A stretch of DNA of 9,261 nucleotides from Rhodoferax sp. (GTDB lineage: Bacteria; Pseudomonadota; Gammaproteobacteria; Burkholderiales; Burkholderiaceae_C), in assembly GCA_026785765.1 (NCBI GenBank), contig JAJAZK010000091.1:1-9261 (forward strand), read 5' to 3'. Shown here in pieces: positions 1 to 8,401 of the stretch. Every line of letters begins with the position of its first letter. Position 1 is the first letter of the stretch. The notes below the pieces were generated by a model that did no database searches, had not been told where the DNA came from, and saw only the letters and a list, made by a program, of their open reading frames with translations. A program made the translations under genes and the position numbers.

Positions 1-1362
1 GTGTACCAGCGCCTGATGCAGCCCAAACCGAACTCTTCCGAAGTGGAGCTGGATGCTGCGTCGGAAGTCAAGCAAGTCTCTCCCACCATCATCGACTTCA
101 AACTAAAACCGGGCCAGATGTTCACCGACGGTTTCGGTGAAATGACGGCCGAAGACGTGAAGTTTTCTTTTGAGCGGATCGGCCTGCCGCCGGTTGCCGG
201 CGCCAAGGAGTCGGCCTACAAGGGCGACTGGTTGTATTTGGTGGGCGTGGAGGTCAAGGGAAAGTATGAAGGCCGCATCACGCTGTCGCAACCGCGTGCC
301 AACATCTATGACGTGGTGATCGCTGACGGCTCCGGCTGCATTGTCAGCAAGAAAGCAGTGGAACAGCGCGGCATAGAGTTCGGCATCAAGCCGGTCGGCT
401 CCGGGCAGTACCAGGTGGTATCGCTGGACAAGCAAAAGGGCGCGGTGCTGCGGCGCAATCCAGGTTACAAGGGGTCCCGGCGCGGCGCGTTCGACGAAAT
501 TAACGTTCGAGTCATTACCGATGCGAAGACGGCCGACCTGGCCTTGCGCGCTGGCGAACTCGACTTCGCCATCCTCGCGCCGGCCGCGGCCGATCCCCTG
601 CGCAGCGTTGCCGGGCTGACGGTGTCGGACCAGCCGTCGATTGCCTACGTCTGGATGGGCATGAACATGGAGAAAGGCCCCTTGGCCGACCTGCGCGTGC
701 GCCAGGCGATCCGGCTCGGCGTGGACGTCGACCAGATGCTGCTGGCGGGTTACAACGGCAAGGTGCCGCGCCTGAACACTGCGCTGCCACCGCAGATCAT
801 GGGCCACTGGAGAGAGGCGCCGGTGTACAAACGCAACGTAGCCGAGGCGCGTTCCTTGCTGGCGGCGGCTGGCCAGTCCAACCTCAAGTTGCGCCTGACC
901 ATCCTGAACCAGCCCGAGTACCAGAACATGGCGCTGGTGGCCAAGGCGTTGCTGGCTGAAATTGGCGTGACTGTGGACGTCGACGCCCAGCCTGGCGGCA
1001 CCTATTGGAGTTCTGGCAAGGCGGACGTGGGCAAGAATCTCGAGTTGTACATGTCGCGCTTCAACGCCAAGCATGACCCGAACTTTGTCTTGCAGTGGTT
1101 TACGCCGGGTCAGATCGGCGAGTGGAACTGGTCACGCTGGAACAGTGCCGAGTTCGACGGCCTGTTCAAGGCGGCCGGTAGCGAAACCGACCCGGCCAAA
1201 CGGCGCGTAATGGTGCTGGACATGCAAAAGGCGATGGACAAGACCAGTGCGTTTGTCTGGCTGACCAATGAGGCCAGCGCACTGGTGCACAAGAGCTGGT
1301 TGAAGCCGGCCTCGGTGCCGGGCTGGGGTGATTGGCAGTACGCCGATTTCAGTGCATCCTGA
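1..1362 (+). CDS. Peptide-type ABC transporter solute-binding protein (SBP family 5), 5' end outside window
   Basis: This is the periplasmic ligand-capturing subunit of a dipeptide/oligopeptide/nickel-type ABC importer. The visible 453 codons begin inside the family pattern: residues 30-60 carry the block 'FKLKPGQMFTDG...TAEDVKFSFERI', which in full-length family members follows about 80-100 residues of signal peptide and N-lobe. The GTG at position 1 is therefore an internal valine codon, and the signal peptide lies upstream of the window. The C-terminal lobe is intact to a TGA at 1360-1362, with the usual tail of helices and aromatic residues (for example 'WNWSRWNSAEFDGLF'). Family members run about 500-540 residues, so roughly 80 are missing at the left. 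The gene overlaps the first permease gene, as expected for a transport operon. The ligand cannot be read from the sequence; peptides are the family default, but glutathione, opines and nickel are also transported by relatives. Confidence 0.93.
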   Translation: MYQRLMQPKPNSSEVELDAASEVKQVSPTIIDFKLKPGQMFTDGFGEMTAEDVKFSFERIGLPPVAGAKESAYKGDWLYLVGVEVKGKYEGRITLSQPRANIYDVVIADGSGCIVSKKAVEQRGIEFGIKPVGSGQYQVVSLDKQKGAVLRRNPGYKGSRRGAFDEINVRVITDAKTADLALRAGELDFAILAPAAADPLRSVAGLTVSDQPSIAYVWMGMNMEKGPLADLRVRQAIRLGVDVDQMLLAGYNGKVPRLNTALPPQIMGHWREAPVYKRNVAEARSLLAAAGQSNLKLRLTILNQPEYQNMALVAKALLAEIGVTVDVDAQPGGTYWSSGKADVGKNLELYMSRFNAKHDPNFVLQWFTPGQIGEWNWSRWNSAEFDGLFKAAGSETDPAKRRVMVLDMQKAMDKTSAFVWLTNEASALVHKSWLKPASVPGWGDWQYADFSAS

Positions 1363-2329
1363 CACTGCGCGCTACCTGGCCAGTCGCCTGGTCACGACGG
1401 CGCTGATCGTCTTCGGCGCGATGCTGCTGTTGTTCACGCTCAGCAACATCGTGCCAGGCGACCCGGCGGCAATACTGCTCGGGCCGCAAGCCACACCCGA
1501 GTACTCGAAACGCATGATCAGCGAGATGGGCCTGGACCAGCCCATTTACATCCGCCTGTGGCGCTTCTTTTCCAACGTGGCCACCGGCAACCTGGGCATA
1601 GACATCGTGTCGGGGCGTTCGGTCTGGGGCATGGTCATGGCCGTCCTGCCGTACACCATCGCATTGACGTTTTCGGCGATCTTGCTGGCCGTGATCACCG
1701 GTATCCCATTGGGCATTTTTGCTGCCACGCACCGCGGCTCGGTAATGGACAACATCCTGGCCTTCATCTCGGTGGCGTTCATCGCCGTGCCAGGCTTTGT
1801 GATCGCCATCTTCCTGCTGCTGATTTTCGCCATCTGGCTCGATTGGCTGCCGGTGCTGGGCACCAGCCGCACTGGCGACTGGCTCGACGAGTTCCGCCGC
1901 ATGATCCTGCCCACCGTCGCTTTGTCGCTCGGCTGGGTGGGTTTCATCGCGCGGCTGGTGCGTACCTCCATGCTGGAGGTGATGGGCGAGAACTACATCC
2001 GCACCTCCCGCGCCTATGGCCTGTCCGAGCGCCTCATCACCTACAAATACGCACTGAAAAACGCCTGCATCCCGACCATCACCATCCTGGGGCTGGGCAT
2101 CGGCCGATTGCTGGGCGGCGCGGTACTGATCGAGATCGTGTTTGCGCGCCCCGGCCTGGGGCGGCTGATTTATGGCGCCATCTCTGAGCGCAACTATCCG
2201 GTAGTGCAGGGCGCGGTGCTGGTGGTGGTGGTGGTATTTGTGCTGGTCAACCTGATCGTGGACCTGTCATATTCGGCCATCGATCCGCGCATCCGCCACG
2301 GCAGTGGTGGCGCGGGGGGCAACGCGTGA
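1328..2329 (+). CDS. ABC transporter permease, DppB/OppB-like
   Basis: This is an inner-membrane permease of a peptide-type importer, 333 residues from the GTG at 1328. It has the DppB layout: an N-terminal membrane segment (about 21-40) followed by the 'NIVPGDPA' motif (40-47), then a periplasmic loop, then membrane segments near 108-132, 143-170, 195-212, 252-272 and 293-313. The cytoplasmic EAA-type loop that docks on the ATPase is at about 223-250 ('TSRAYGLSERLITYKYALKN'). The start is uncertain: GTG 1328 overlaps the binding-protein gene by 35 bp, while an in-frame GTG at 1352 would overlap by 11 bp and remove eight residues. Neither has a strong Shine-Dalgarno. The stop shares bases with the next start (GTGA, 2326-2329), so the two permeases are probably translationally coupled and pair as a heterodimer. 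Five GGT repeats at 2221-2235 encode a valine run in the last membrane segment. Confidence 0.95.
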   Translation: MIGSTPISVHPDTARYLASRLVTTALIVFGAMLLLFTLSNIVPGDPAAILLGPQATPEYSKRMISEMGLDQPIYIRLWRFFSNVATGNLGIDIVSGRSVWGMVMAVLPYTIALTFSAILLAVITGIPLGIFAATHRGSVMDNILAFISVAFIAVPGFVIAIFLLLIFAIWLDWLPVLGTSRTGDWLDEFRRMILPTVALSLGWVGFIARLVRTSMLEVMGENYIRTSRAYGLSERLITYKYALKNACIPTITILGLGIGRLLGGAVLIEIVFARPGLGRLIYGAISERNYPVVQGAVLVVVVVFVLVNLIVDLSYSAIDPRIRHGSGGAGGNA

Positions 2330-3180
2330 GTGTGCTGGCGTCGCTGACTTCGACATTGCGCACGGTGTGTTCGACGCTGACGGGCGCAGTCGGATTTGCC
2401 ATTGTGTTGGTGGTAATGGTCTGTGCCATTTTCGCGCCCTGGGTGGCCACCCATAACCCGGATGCGCTGGACGTGATGAACCGCTTTGCCGGGCCCTCGG
2501 GCGCGCACTGGTTTGGCACCGATCACCTTGGTCGCGACCTGTTCTCGCGCATGGTGCACGGTGCCTCGGTGGCCATGCAGATTGCAATCCTGGCGATCGG
2601 TATGGCGCTCACGCTGGGCACCGCGCTTGGCATCCTGGCGGCCTACCTGCCGGCGCGCAGCGAGCGCTTCATACTAATAGTGTTCGACGTCATTTCGTCG
2701 TTCCCAAGCCTGGTGCTGGCGCTGGCGGTGGTGGCGGTGCTGGGGCCGTCCACCGGTATCGTGGTGGTGATCGTGGCGGTTACGCTGGTACCCCACTTCG
2801 GGCGCGTGGCGCGTTCGCAGACACTCACACTCAAGAGCGCTCCATTCCTGGAAGCCGAGCGCATCCTGGGCGCGTCCTGGCCGCGGCTGGTGTTCTTTCA
2901 TGTGTTGCCCAACATCCTGGGGCCGCTGGTGATCCTGGCCTCCATGGACATACCGGTGGTGATCACCATCGAGGCCGGGCTGTCCTTTCTCGGCTTGGGC
3001 GTGCGTCCGCCGCTGGCGAGCTGGGGCACACTGATCCAGGACGGCTACACGTACATCTCGCAGACCTGGGTGCCGGTGGTGGTGTCCAGCGTCGCGCTCG
3101 GTCTGGCGACGCTGGGCTTCACGCTGTTTGGCGAAGCGCTGCGTGACGCAGTGGACCCGCGCATCGGGAGAGAGAGATGA
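2326..3180 (+). CDS. ABC transporter permease, DppC/OppC-like
   Basis: This is the second inner-membrane permease, 284 residues, partner of the preceding DppB-like protein. The family hallmark 'HWFGTDHLGRDLFSR' is at residues 61-75, after an N-terminal membrane segment (about 20-40). Further hydrophobic segments follow near 85-108, 117-156, 195-215 and 248-268. The EAA-type ATPase-contact loop is at about 174-201 ('FLEAERILGASWPRLVFFHV'). The C-terminus has the usual 'GEALRDAVDPR' ending. The GTG start at 2326 overlaps the upstream stop by four bases. The TGA at 3178-3180 overlaps an ATG at 3177 preceded by GGGAG at 3166-3170, an excellent start signal that does not lead into the next transporter gene (see the entry at 3166-3305). 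Length and motifs are normal; I see no lesion. Confidence 0.95.
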   Translation: MSVLASLTSTLRTVCSTLTGAVGFAIVLVVMVCAIFAPWVATHNPDALDVMNRFAGPSGAHWFGTDHLGRDLFSRMVHGASVAMQIAILAIGMALTLGTALGILAAYLPARSERFILIVFDVISSFPSLVLALAVVAVLGPSTGIVVVIVAVTLVPHFGRVARSQTLTLKSAPFLEAERILGASWPRLVFFHVLPNILGPLVILASMDIPVVITIEAGLSFLGLGVRPPLASWGTLIQDGYTYISQTWVPVVVSSVALGLATLGFTLFGEALRDAVDPRIGRER

Positions 3181-3305
3181 ACGCCCCCCGATGCGCCTCG
3201 GGGGCATCCCCCCAATGGGGGGCGGGCCGGCCGCTTCGGAGCGGCCGTGCTAGGCGGCCCCTGAAATGGGCACGACACGCCACCCTCGGTGCGGGGGACA
3301 TCTGA
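3166..3305 (+). other. Orphan Shine-Dalgarno/ATGA start and 42-codon leader ORF between permease and ATPase genes
   Basis: GGGAG at 3166-3170 lies six bases before an ATG at 3177 that overlaps the permease stop as ATGA. This is the same junction style used elsewhere in the operon. The frame opened by this ATG runs 42 codons through the palindromic block and ends at TGA 3303-3305, two bases before the likely ATPase start at 3308. The predicted peptide is rich in Arg, Gly, Ala and Pro and looks like translated repeat DNA rather than a protein. It could still act as a coupling leader that hands ribosomes from the permease gene to the ATPase gene. I infer that this was the ancestral ATPase start, displaced when the palindromic block entered. 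The start signal is seen directly; the role is inference. Confidence 0.35.
3183..3265 (+). repeat. GC-rich palindromic intergenic block (repeat-element candidate)
   Basis: Three stem-loops sit side by side. CCCCCGA (3185-3191) pairs with TCGGGGG (3198-3204) around a six-base loop. CCCCCC (3208-3213) pairs with GGGGGG (3217-3222). CGGCCGCT (3228-3235) pairs perfectly with AGCGGCCG (3240-3247) around TCGG. The first two stems share C/G runs, so alternative pairings are possible. Such C-run/G-run and GGCCGCT palindromes resemble dispersed intergenic repeats of Burkholderiales genomes; this is from general recollection, not a search. The block interrupts an operon that otherwise has overlapping genes. 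In mRNA it could slow degradation from the 3' side or lower expression of the downstream ATPases. There is no T-run after the stems, so it is not a classical intrinsic terminator. Confidence 0.6.
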
Positions 3306-3307
3306 GC

Positions 3308-4290
<983 letters not shown>

Positions 4291-4294
<4 letters not shown>

Positions 4295-5307
4295 GCACCG
4301 CCCAGCCGCCGAAAGGCGCTCCGCAGCGCAGTGCGCAGCACGAAGGTACGCCTGTGTCCCCGGCATTGGTGGAGCTTGAAGGCGTCAGCGTCGTGTTCAG
4401 CGGCAAGGTGCGTGCACTGGACGACGTCACACTCTCCATCGCCCAGGGCGAGATTGTGGGCCTGGTGGGCGAATCCGGCTCGGGCAAGACCACGCTGTGC
4501 CGCGTGCTGGTGGGGCTCACTCCAGCCACGACTGGCACGGTGACGCTCGGTGGCGAAACGGTCGGGGCGCAACTGGCGAAGAGTCCGCTGGCCTTCCGGC
4601 GCCGCGTGCAAATGCTGCTGCAGGACGCGGTGGCATCACTCTCCCCGCGCATGACCATCGGCAAGACACTGCGCGAGCCGATCACCATCCACGACCTGCC
4701 GCGTGCCGAAGCAGAGGCGCGCCTGAAAACGATCCTGCAGCGCCTGGGTCTGCCAGCCGACGTGTTGGCCAAGTTCCCGCACCAGATCTCTGGCGGCCAG
4801 GCGCGCCGCGTGGGTGTGGCGCGCGCGCTGGTGATGCAGCCGCAGATCATCATTGCCGACGAACCGACGGCAGGTCTGGACGTATCGGTGCAGGGCGAAC
4901 TGCTCAACCTGCTGCTGGAGCTGCAGCAGGAGCTCGGCCTGACCTATCTTTTGGTGAGCCATAACCTTAACGTGATCCGCCGGGTCACCGGGCGCACGGC
5001 GGTGATGTATCTGGGCCAGATCGTCGAGGAGGCGCCGACGCGCGAACTGTTCGACAAGCCGGCCCATCCGTATTCCGCGGCCTTGCTCTCCACCAACCCT
5101 GCCATCGACCCGGCGCATCGCGCACGCCGCATCGTGCTGCAGGGCGAGATTCCCAGCGTGGTCAACCCGCCGTCGGGTTGCCGCTTCCACACCCGCTGCC
5201 CGGTGGCGCAGCCACGCTGCAAGACGGATGCGCCCGCATTGACCGAAGTGGGGCCGCTGCGCAGCGTGCGCTGCCACTTCCCGTTCTCGCTCGAACTGCG
5301 ACGATGA
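4291..5307 (+). CDS. ABC transporter ATP-binding protein, DppF/OppF-like
   Basis: This is the second ATPase of the importer, 338 residues, expected to form a heterodimer with the DppD-like subunit. Walker A 'GESGSGKT' is at 60-67, Q-loop Gln111 in 'MLLQDAVASLSPRMT' (the 'SLSPRMT' block is typical of the DppF/OppF branch), signature 'ISGGQARRV' at 166-174, Walker B 'IIIADEP' at 186-192, D-loop 'GLDVS' at 195-199 and switch His224 in 'VSHN'. Cysteines 297, 303, 310 and 328 repeat the C-terminal cluster pattern of the preceding gene. The start is chosen at ATG 4291 because GGGGAG (about 4280-4285) is well placed before it, it forms an ATGA overlap with the upstream stop, and the 26 extra codons from the upstream ATG at 4213 only re-read the preceding gene. 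The first 24 residues are Gln/Pro/Ser-rich and probably disordered. Confidence 0.95.
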
Positions 5308-7328
5308 GATACATCACCGAGTTTCCGCGTCCCGTGCGCGAGATCATGACCGCCTGGATACCGATGTCCGACGGCGTGCGGCTGGCTGCGCGCATCTGGC
5401 TGCCGCAGGACGCCGAGGCCGACCCGGTACCGGCCTTGCTGGAATACTTGCCATATCGTCGGCGCGACGGCACCAGTTACCGCGACTCGCAAACCCAACC
5501 CTACATGGCAGGACACGGTTACGCCGCAGTGCGGGTGGATATTCGCGGGACGGGGGACTCCGATGGCCTGATGCAGGACGAATACGACGCGCCCGAACTG
5601 CGCGATGGCGTCCAGATCATCGCCTGGCTGGCCGCGCAGCCCTGGTGCAGCGGCCGCGTCGGCATGTGGGGCATCAGCTGGGGCGGCTTCAACTGCTTGC
5701 AGGTGGCAGCACTGCAGCCGCCGGCGCTCAAGGCGATCCTGCCGATGGGCTTCACGCACGACCGCTACAACGGCGACTGCCACTTCATGGGCGGCTGTGT
5801 GCTGGAGGGCAACACCAGCTGGGGCGGCACTTTGCTCTCGGGGACGGCGCGTCCTCCGGATCCGGCGGTGGTCGGTGGGCGCTGGCGTGCCATGTGGCTG
5901 GAGCGCCTGCAACATGCCACGCTGCCGGTCGCAACCTGGCTGCGCCATCAGCGTCGCGACGATTACTGGAAGCCGGGCTCGGTGTGTGAGGACTACAGCC
6001 GCATCCAGGTGCCGGTGTACGCCATCAGTGGCTGGCAGGACAGTTACGCGCGCAACGTGTTTGCGCTGCTGGAGCAACTGCGCGTGCCGAAGAAGGCACT
6101 GGTTGGCCCCTGGTCGCACAACTGGCCGCATGTAGGAAGCCCGGGACCGGCCATCGGTATCCTGCAGGAGCCGCTCCGCTCGTGAGACCACTGGCTGAAG
6201 GACATCGACACCGGCATCATGGCCGAGCCGATGCTGCGCGCGTGGATGCAGGATTGGGTGCAGCCCGCCAAACGGGTCACCGACTGGCCGGGCCGCTGGG
6301 TGGCCGAAGCGGGCTGGCCGTCGGCGCGCATCGCCGACAAGGCCTGGGCGCTGAACGCCGACGGGCTGGGCGAGGCGCCGGGCGTGTTGACCGAACGTAG
6401 CCTGTGCAGCCCGCAGACCGCCGGGCTGGGTGCGGGTAACCAGTGCTCCTACGGCTCCGGGCCCGACCTGTCCGATGACCAGCGCGCCGATGACGCCAAC
6501 AGCCTGTGTTTTGACAGTGCGCCGCTGGCCGAGCCTATCGAGATCCTGGGCGAAGCGCGCATCGAGATCGAAATCGCCAGTGACCAGCCGCAGGCCTTGC
6601 TCGCCGTGCGGCTGTGTGACGTGGCGCCGGACGGCAGCTCACTGCGTATCAGCTACGGCCTGCTCAACCTGACCCACCGCCACGGGCCGGCTGCGCCCGA
6701 GCCGCTGGTGCCCGGTCGCTTCGAGCGTGTTGTGATCCCCCTGTGTGCCACCGCCACACACTTTGACACCGGGCACCGGCTGCGCATCGCTCTCTCCAAC
6801 GCCTACTGGCCAATCGCCTGGCCCTCGCCAGTTGCGAACACCCTTACCGTGCGTTGCGGCAGCGCTCGGTTGGTGCTGCCGGTGCGCCCGCCGCAAACGG
6901 ACGACGCGAGCCTGCCAGCGTTCGGCGAACCCGAGGCGGCCGCCCCGCTGGCCCTGGTCGAGACCCGTGCGCGTCGTACCGACCGCCCGTTGGACCGTAT
7001 CGTGACCGACCCCGACAGTGGATGCGTCGAACTGCTGCGCGAACGCGACCGCGGTGCCTGGCGTACCGTCGATACCGACGTGGACTACGACACGCGTGGC
7101 GAGCTGCGCTTCTCGGTGCATCCCGATGACCCCGGCAGCGCCGAGCAGGACATCACCCTCACCACCACCATGGGTCGGACCGGCTGGCGCGTGCGTACCG
7201 AGGTGCACACACGCATCGCCTGCACGGCCGAGGCGTTCATTGTGAAAGCCAGCTTGCGGGCTTTCGAGGGCGATGAAGAGGTGTTCAGCCGCAGTTGGGA
7301 CGAGAGCATCGCGCGCGACTGCGTGTGA
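5304..7328 (+). pseudogene. CocE/NonD-family (peptidase S15-like) serine hydrolase, interrupted by in-frame TGA
   Basis: This is an alpha/beta hydrolase of the family that includes X-Pro dipeptidyl-peptidases, cocaine esterase and acylases. It would span 674 codons if read through, a normal family length. The start ATG 5304 overlaps the ATPase stop (ATGA). Likely catalytic residues are all in the first part: Ser125 in 'GMWGISWGG', Asp246 in 'GWQDSY' and His272 in 'GPWSHNW'. TGA at 6183-6185 ends that part after 293 codons. The same frame then continues without break to TGA 7326-7328, through the cap remainder and the C-terminal jelly-roll (PepX_C-like) domain with 'NAYWPIAWPSP'. Relatives typically read 'LRWWDHWL' at the break; here it is 'LRS*DHWL', fitting TGG-TGG changed to TCG-TGA. 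An ATG at 6219 could restart translation, but without a visible ribosome-binding site. The gene may be a fresh pseudogene, a two-chain enzyme or a sequencing error. There is no predicted signal peptide, so a cytoplasmic location fits hydrolysis of the imported substrate. Confidence 0.85.
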
Positions 7329-7386
7329 GGATGCGAGTGGCCGCTGCGAGCAGTTCCAGATACCCGCTCACATCATGCTTTCGGCG

Positions 7387-7410
7387 CTTTTGGGCAATTA
7401 TGCCCAAGGG
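7387..7410 (-). terminator. Hairpin at the end of the toxin gene (weak terminator candidate)
   Basis: TTGGGCA (7390-7396) pairs with TGCCCAA (7401-7407) around the loop ATTA. Two wobble pairs and a C-G pair extend the stem to 7387-7410. It overlaps the toxin stop codon and lies in the 69 bp gap between the convergent hydrolase and toxin genes, where a shared terminator would be expected. Neither strand has a clear T-run after the stem, so the terminator role is uncertain. Confidence 0.35.
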
Positions 7411-7817
7411 CTCATCACCTCTATGACTTGGCGACTGTTTTTCCGATACACCCCAAAATCACGGTCCAGCGTCAGCACCGGGCTATGTGGATGCAGTTCA
7501 GCAAGGCGCACCAGGCAAGCGTCGGCCAATGACATCGGCACATCGGCGTAGCGGCGCACCATGGTCAGCAGGGCCGCATGCTGGTCTGCCACCGAAAGTC
7601 CCATCTGTAAAAAGCCCTCGCCCACCATCTCCAGCAGCGCGACGCGGGCACCGGGTATCTGGCGCGTCAGGTAGGTGGACTCTGCCAGCACCGCTTCGCA
7701 GCTGATCAATGGGGGCTGCAGGTCGGCAAGGCATTGCACCACCCAGCCATGCGCCTGTTCTGCCCGATTGAGCAACGCCACCAGTGGGCCAGTGTCCACA
7801 ATCACGCCGGACCTCAT
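7398..7817 (-). CDS. vapC: VapC-type PIN-domain ribonuclease toxin
   Basis: This 139-residue protein has the PIN-domain layout of VapC toxins, which are magnesium-dependent endoribonucleases usually cutting tRNA or rRNA. The acidic active-site residues are visible in order: Asp8 in 'VIVDTGPLVALLN', Glu46 in 'VLAESTYL', Asp99 in 'SLADACLV' and Asp118 (with Asp120) in 'LTLDRDF'. The start is set at the ATG at 7817-7815, which overlaps the antitoxin stop (ATGA) and begins directly before the first beta strand. A longer frame opening at 7907 adds 30 Arg-rich residues that only re-read the antitoxin gene. No strong Shine-Dalgarno precedes 7817, which suggests translation is coupled to the antitoxin. 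The gene is convergent with the hydrolase. All catalytic positions are intact, so the toxin is likely active; its RNA target cannot be predicted from sequence. Confidence 0.88.
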   Translation of the reverse strand: MRSGVIVDTGPLVALLNRAEQAHGWVVQCLADLQPPLISCEAVLAESTYLTRQIPGARVALLEMVGEGFLQMGLSVADQHAALLTMVRRYADVPMSLADACLVRLAELHPHSPVLTLDRDFGVYRKNSRQVIEVMSPWA

Positions 7818-8053
7818 TGACCAAAACCGCGCAAATGGTCCGGGTTGGTGGCTAAGTCCGGCGCGCCTTCGCCGATACCGATCCACCGACTCGCGCGTTG
7901 CGCGCACGAGGTGGGAGGTGCATCCGCCGCATCGTGCAAATACCGCAACAGGGCGCTTCTCACGATATCGCTCTGGCTTACGGCGCTAGCCTTGGCGCGC
8001 TGAGTCAGATCGTGGAACAGCGGGTCGGGCAGCTTGACGGATAGTGCTTTCAT
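7814..8053 (-). CDS. vapB: Ribbon-helix-helix antitoxin (VapB-type partner)
   Basis: This 79-residue protein starts with a ribbon-helix-helix fold: a short beta strand 'KALSVKLPD' (2-10), helix 1 at about 11-24 and, after 'VSQSD', helix 2 at about 28-41 ('IVRSALLRYLHD'). This is the DNA-binding and dimerisation unit of CopG/Arc-type antitoxins. The rest (about 42-79, with 'RASRWIGIGEG') would be the flexible tail that wraps the toxin. It lies directly upstream of the PIN toxin and overlaps it by four bases, antitoxin first, as in most VapBC loci. The ATG at 8053-8051 has no Shine-Dalgarno, and a promoter lies immediately upstream, so the message is probably leaderless. Autorepression through the adjacent inverted repeat is expected for this family. 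The family assignment rests on short motifs. Confidence 0.82.
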   Translation of the reverse strand: MKALSVKLPDPLFHDLTQRAKASAVSQSDIVRSALLRYLHDAADAPPTSCAQRASRWIGIGEGAPDLATNPDHLRGFGQ

Positions 8054-8074
8054 CGGGCAATTGTATTACCGATG
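8051..8074 (-). promoter_or_regulatory. Inverted repeat, candidate autoregulatory operator
   Basis: CATCGG at 8051-8056 and CCGATG at 8069-8074 form a perfect six-base inverted repeat with 12 bases between. The inner bases continue the symmetry imperfectly (GCAAT against ATTA, with a one-base offset). The repeat covers the -10 box and the start codon, so a dimeric ribbon-helix-helix antitoxin bound here would block polymerase. Binding is inferred. Confidence 0.5.
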
Positions 8075-8087
8075 TGGCAGCTGTGAA
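8060..8087 (-). promoter_or_regulatory. Sigma70-like promoter of the toxin-antitoxin pair, predicted leaderless
   Basis: On the minus strand TTCACA (8087-8082, five of six to the -35 consensus) is separated by 16 bases from TACAAT (8065-8060, five of six to the -10 consensus). The -10 box ends seven bases before the A of the antitoxin ATG at 8053. Transcription would therefore start at or within a base or two of the start codon, and no ribosome-binding site is present. Confidence 0.6.
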
Positions 8088-8116
8088 ATACATCTTGTGT
8101 AAGAACGCGCGGGCCT

Positions 8117-8148
8117 GGTGGCCTTCTTGCCGAGGCAAGACGGCCATC
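8117..8148. repeat. Long near-perfect hairpin
   Basis: GGCCTTCTTGCC (8120-8131) pairs with GGCAAGACGGCC (8134-8145) around the two bases GA, with one mismatch (8124/8141). The stem extends outward through T8119-A8146, a G-T wobble and G8117-C8148. No T-run follows on either strand, so it is not a standard terminator. It could be a protein-binding palindrome, part of a small RNA or a mobile-element remnant. Confidence 0.55.
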
Positions 8149-8179
8149 CTGCTGCACGGTGATCCCCTTGGCGACGCCT

Positions 8180-8204
8180 CCGGTAAATTTTTTCCGCTTA
8201 CCGG
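8180..8204. repeat. Perfect seven-base inverted repeat with T-rich loop
   Basis: CCGGTAA (8180-8186) and TTACCGG (8198-8204) are exact inverse copies separated by 11 bases containing a run of six T (8188-8193). It lies between the toxin-antitoxin promoter and the hsdM remnant. An operator or element end is possible; the function is unknown. Confidence 0.45.
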
Positions 8205-8401
8205 CGAAGCTGCTTTAATGGAAGAGCAACTGACTACCGTTTGGGCGCGCCCGGAAACCCGGCGTTGGAGAGGCCCATTCCCGCAAGCCCACGCCCCAAG
8301 ATTTGCTGACGATCGCTGCGCAGGGTAGGGGCCGGTAGATCGCCGATGCCCGCGGCCATGAAGCCAGCAGCGTTCAGACCGTATACGAGAAAATTCAAGC
8401 A

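Larger units (their letters stand above)
8088..8401. other. Gene-free stretch between toxin-antitoxin promoter and hsdM remnant
   Basis: No frame here has a credible start plus recognisable protein. The open frames on both strands are rich in Arg, Pro and Ala and look like GC-driven chance frames. The stretch holds two clear inverted repeats (8117-8148 and 8180-8204) and a ten-base perfect palindrome GGGCGCGCCC (8243-8252). A normal hsdM promoter is not evident. The two flanking genes diverge from this stretch. Confidence 0.55.

Noticed and set aside
103..1074. Long minus-strand open frame (323 codons) opposite the binding-protein gene
   Set aside because: It is a mirror of the real gene in GC-rich DNA: His/Arg/Val/Leu-rich, no recognisable domain, and fully opposed to a well-supported transporter subunit.
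2221..2235. Five GGT repeats in the DppB-like gene as a phase-variation tract
   Set aside because: Slippage would add or remove whole valine codons in a membrane segment without shifting the frame, and valine runs are ordinary there.
3266..3307. Earlier ATG for the DppD-like ATPase
   Set aside because: The 14 extra residues come from the palindromic block and show no family similarity; ATG 3308 begins at the conserved region with a purine-rich site upstream.
6183..6185. Selenocysteine or programmed readthrough at the hydrolase TGA
   Set aside because: The family has tryptophan here, not a redox-active cysteine, and no obvious bacterial SECIS-like hairpin directly follows the codon.
4944..6191. 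415-codon minus-strand open frame opposite the second ATPase and hydrolase
   Set aside because: Same antisense artefact; it spans the junction of two convincing plus-strand genes.
7818..7907. 30-residue N-terminal extension of the PIN toxin
   Set aside because: It overlaps the antitoxin in another frame and is Arg-rich; the PIN fold begins right after the ATG at 7817.
8382..8387. TATACG upstream of the hsdM remnant as a -10 box
   Set aside because: No acceptable -35 box lies 15-19 bases upstream, so a promoter is not supported.
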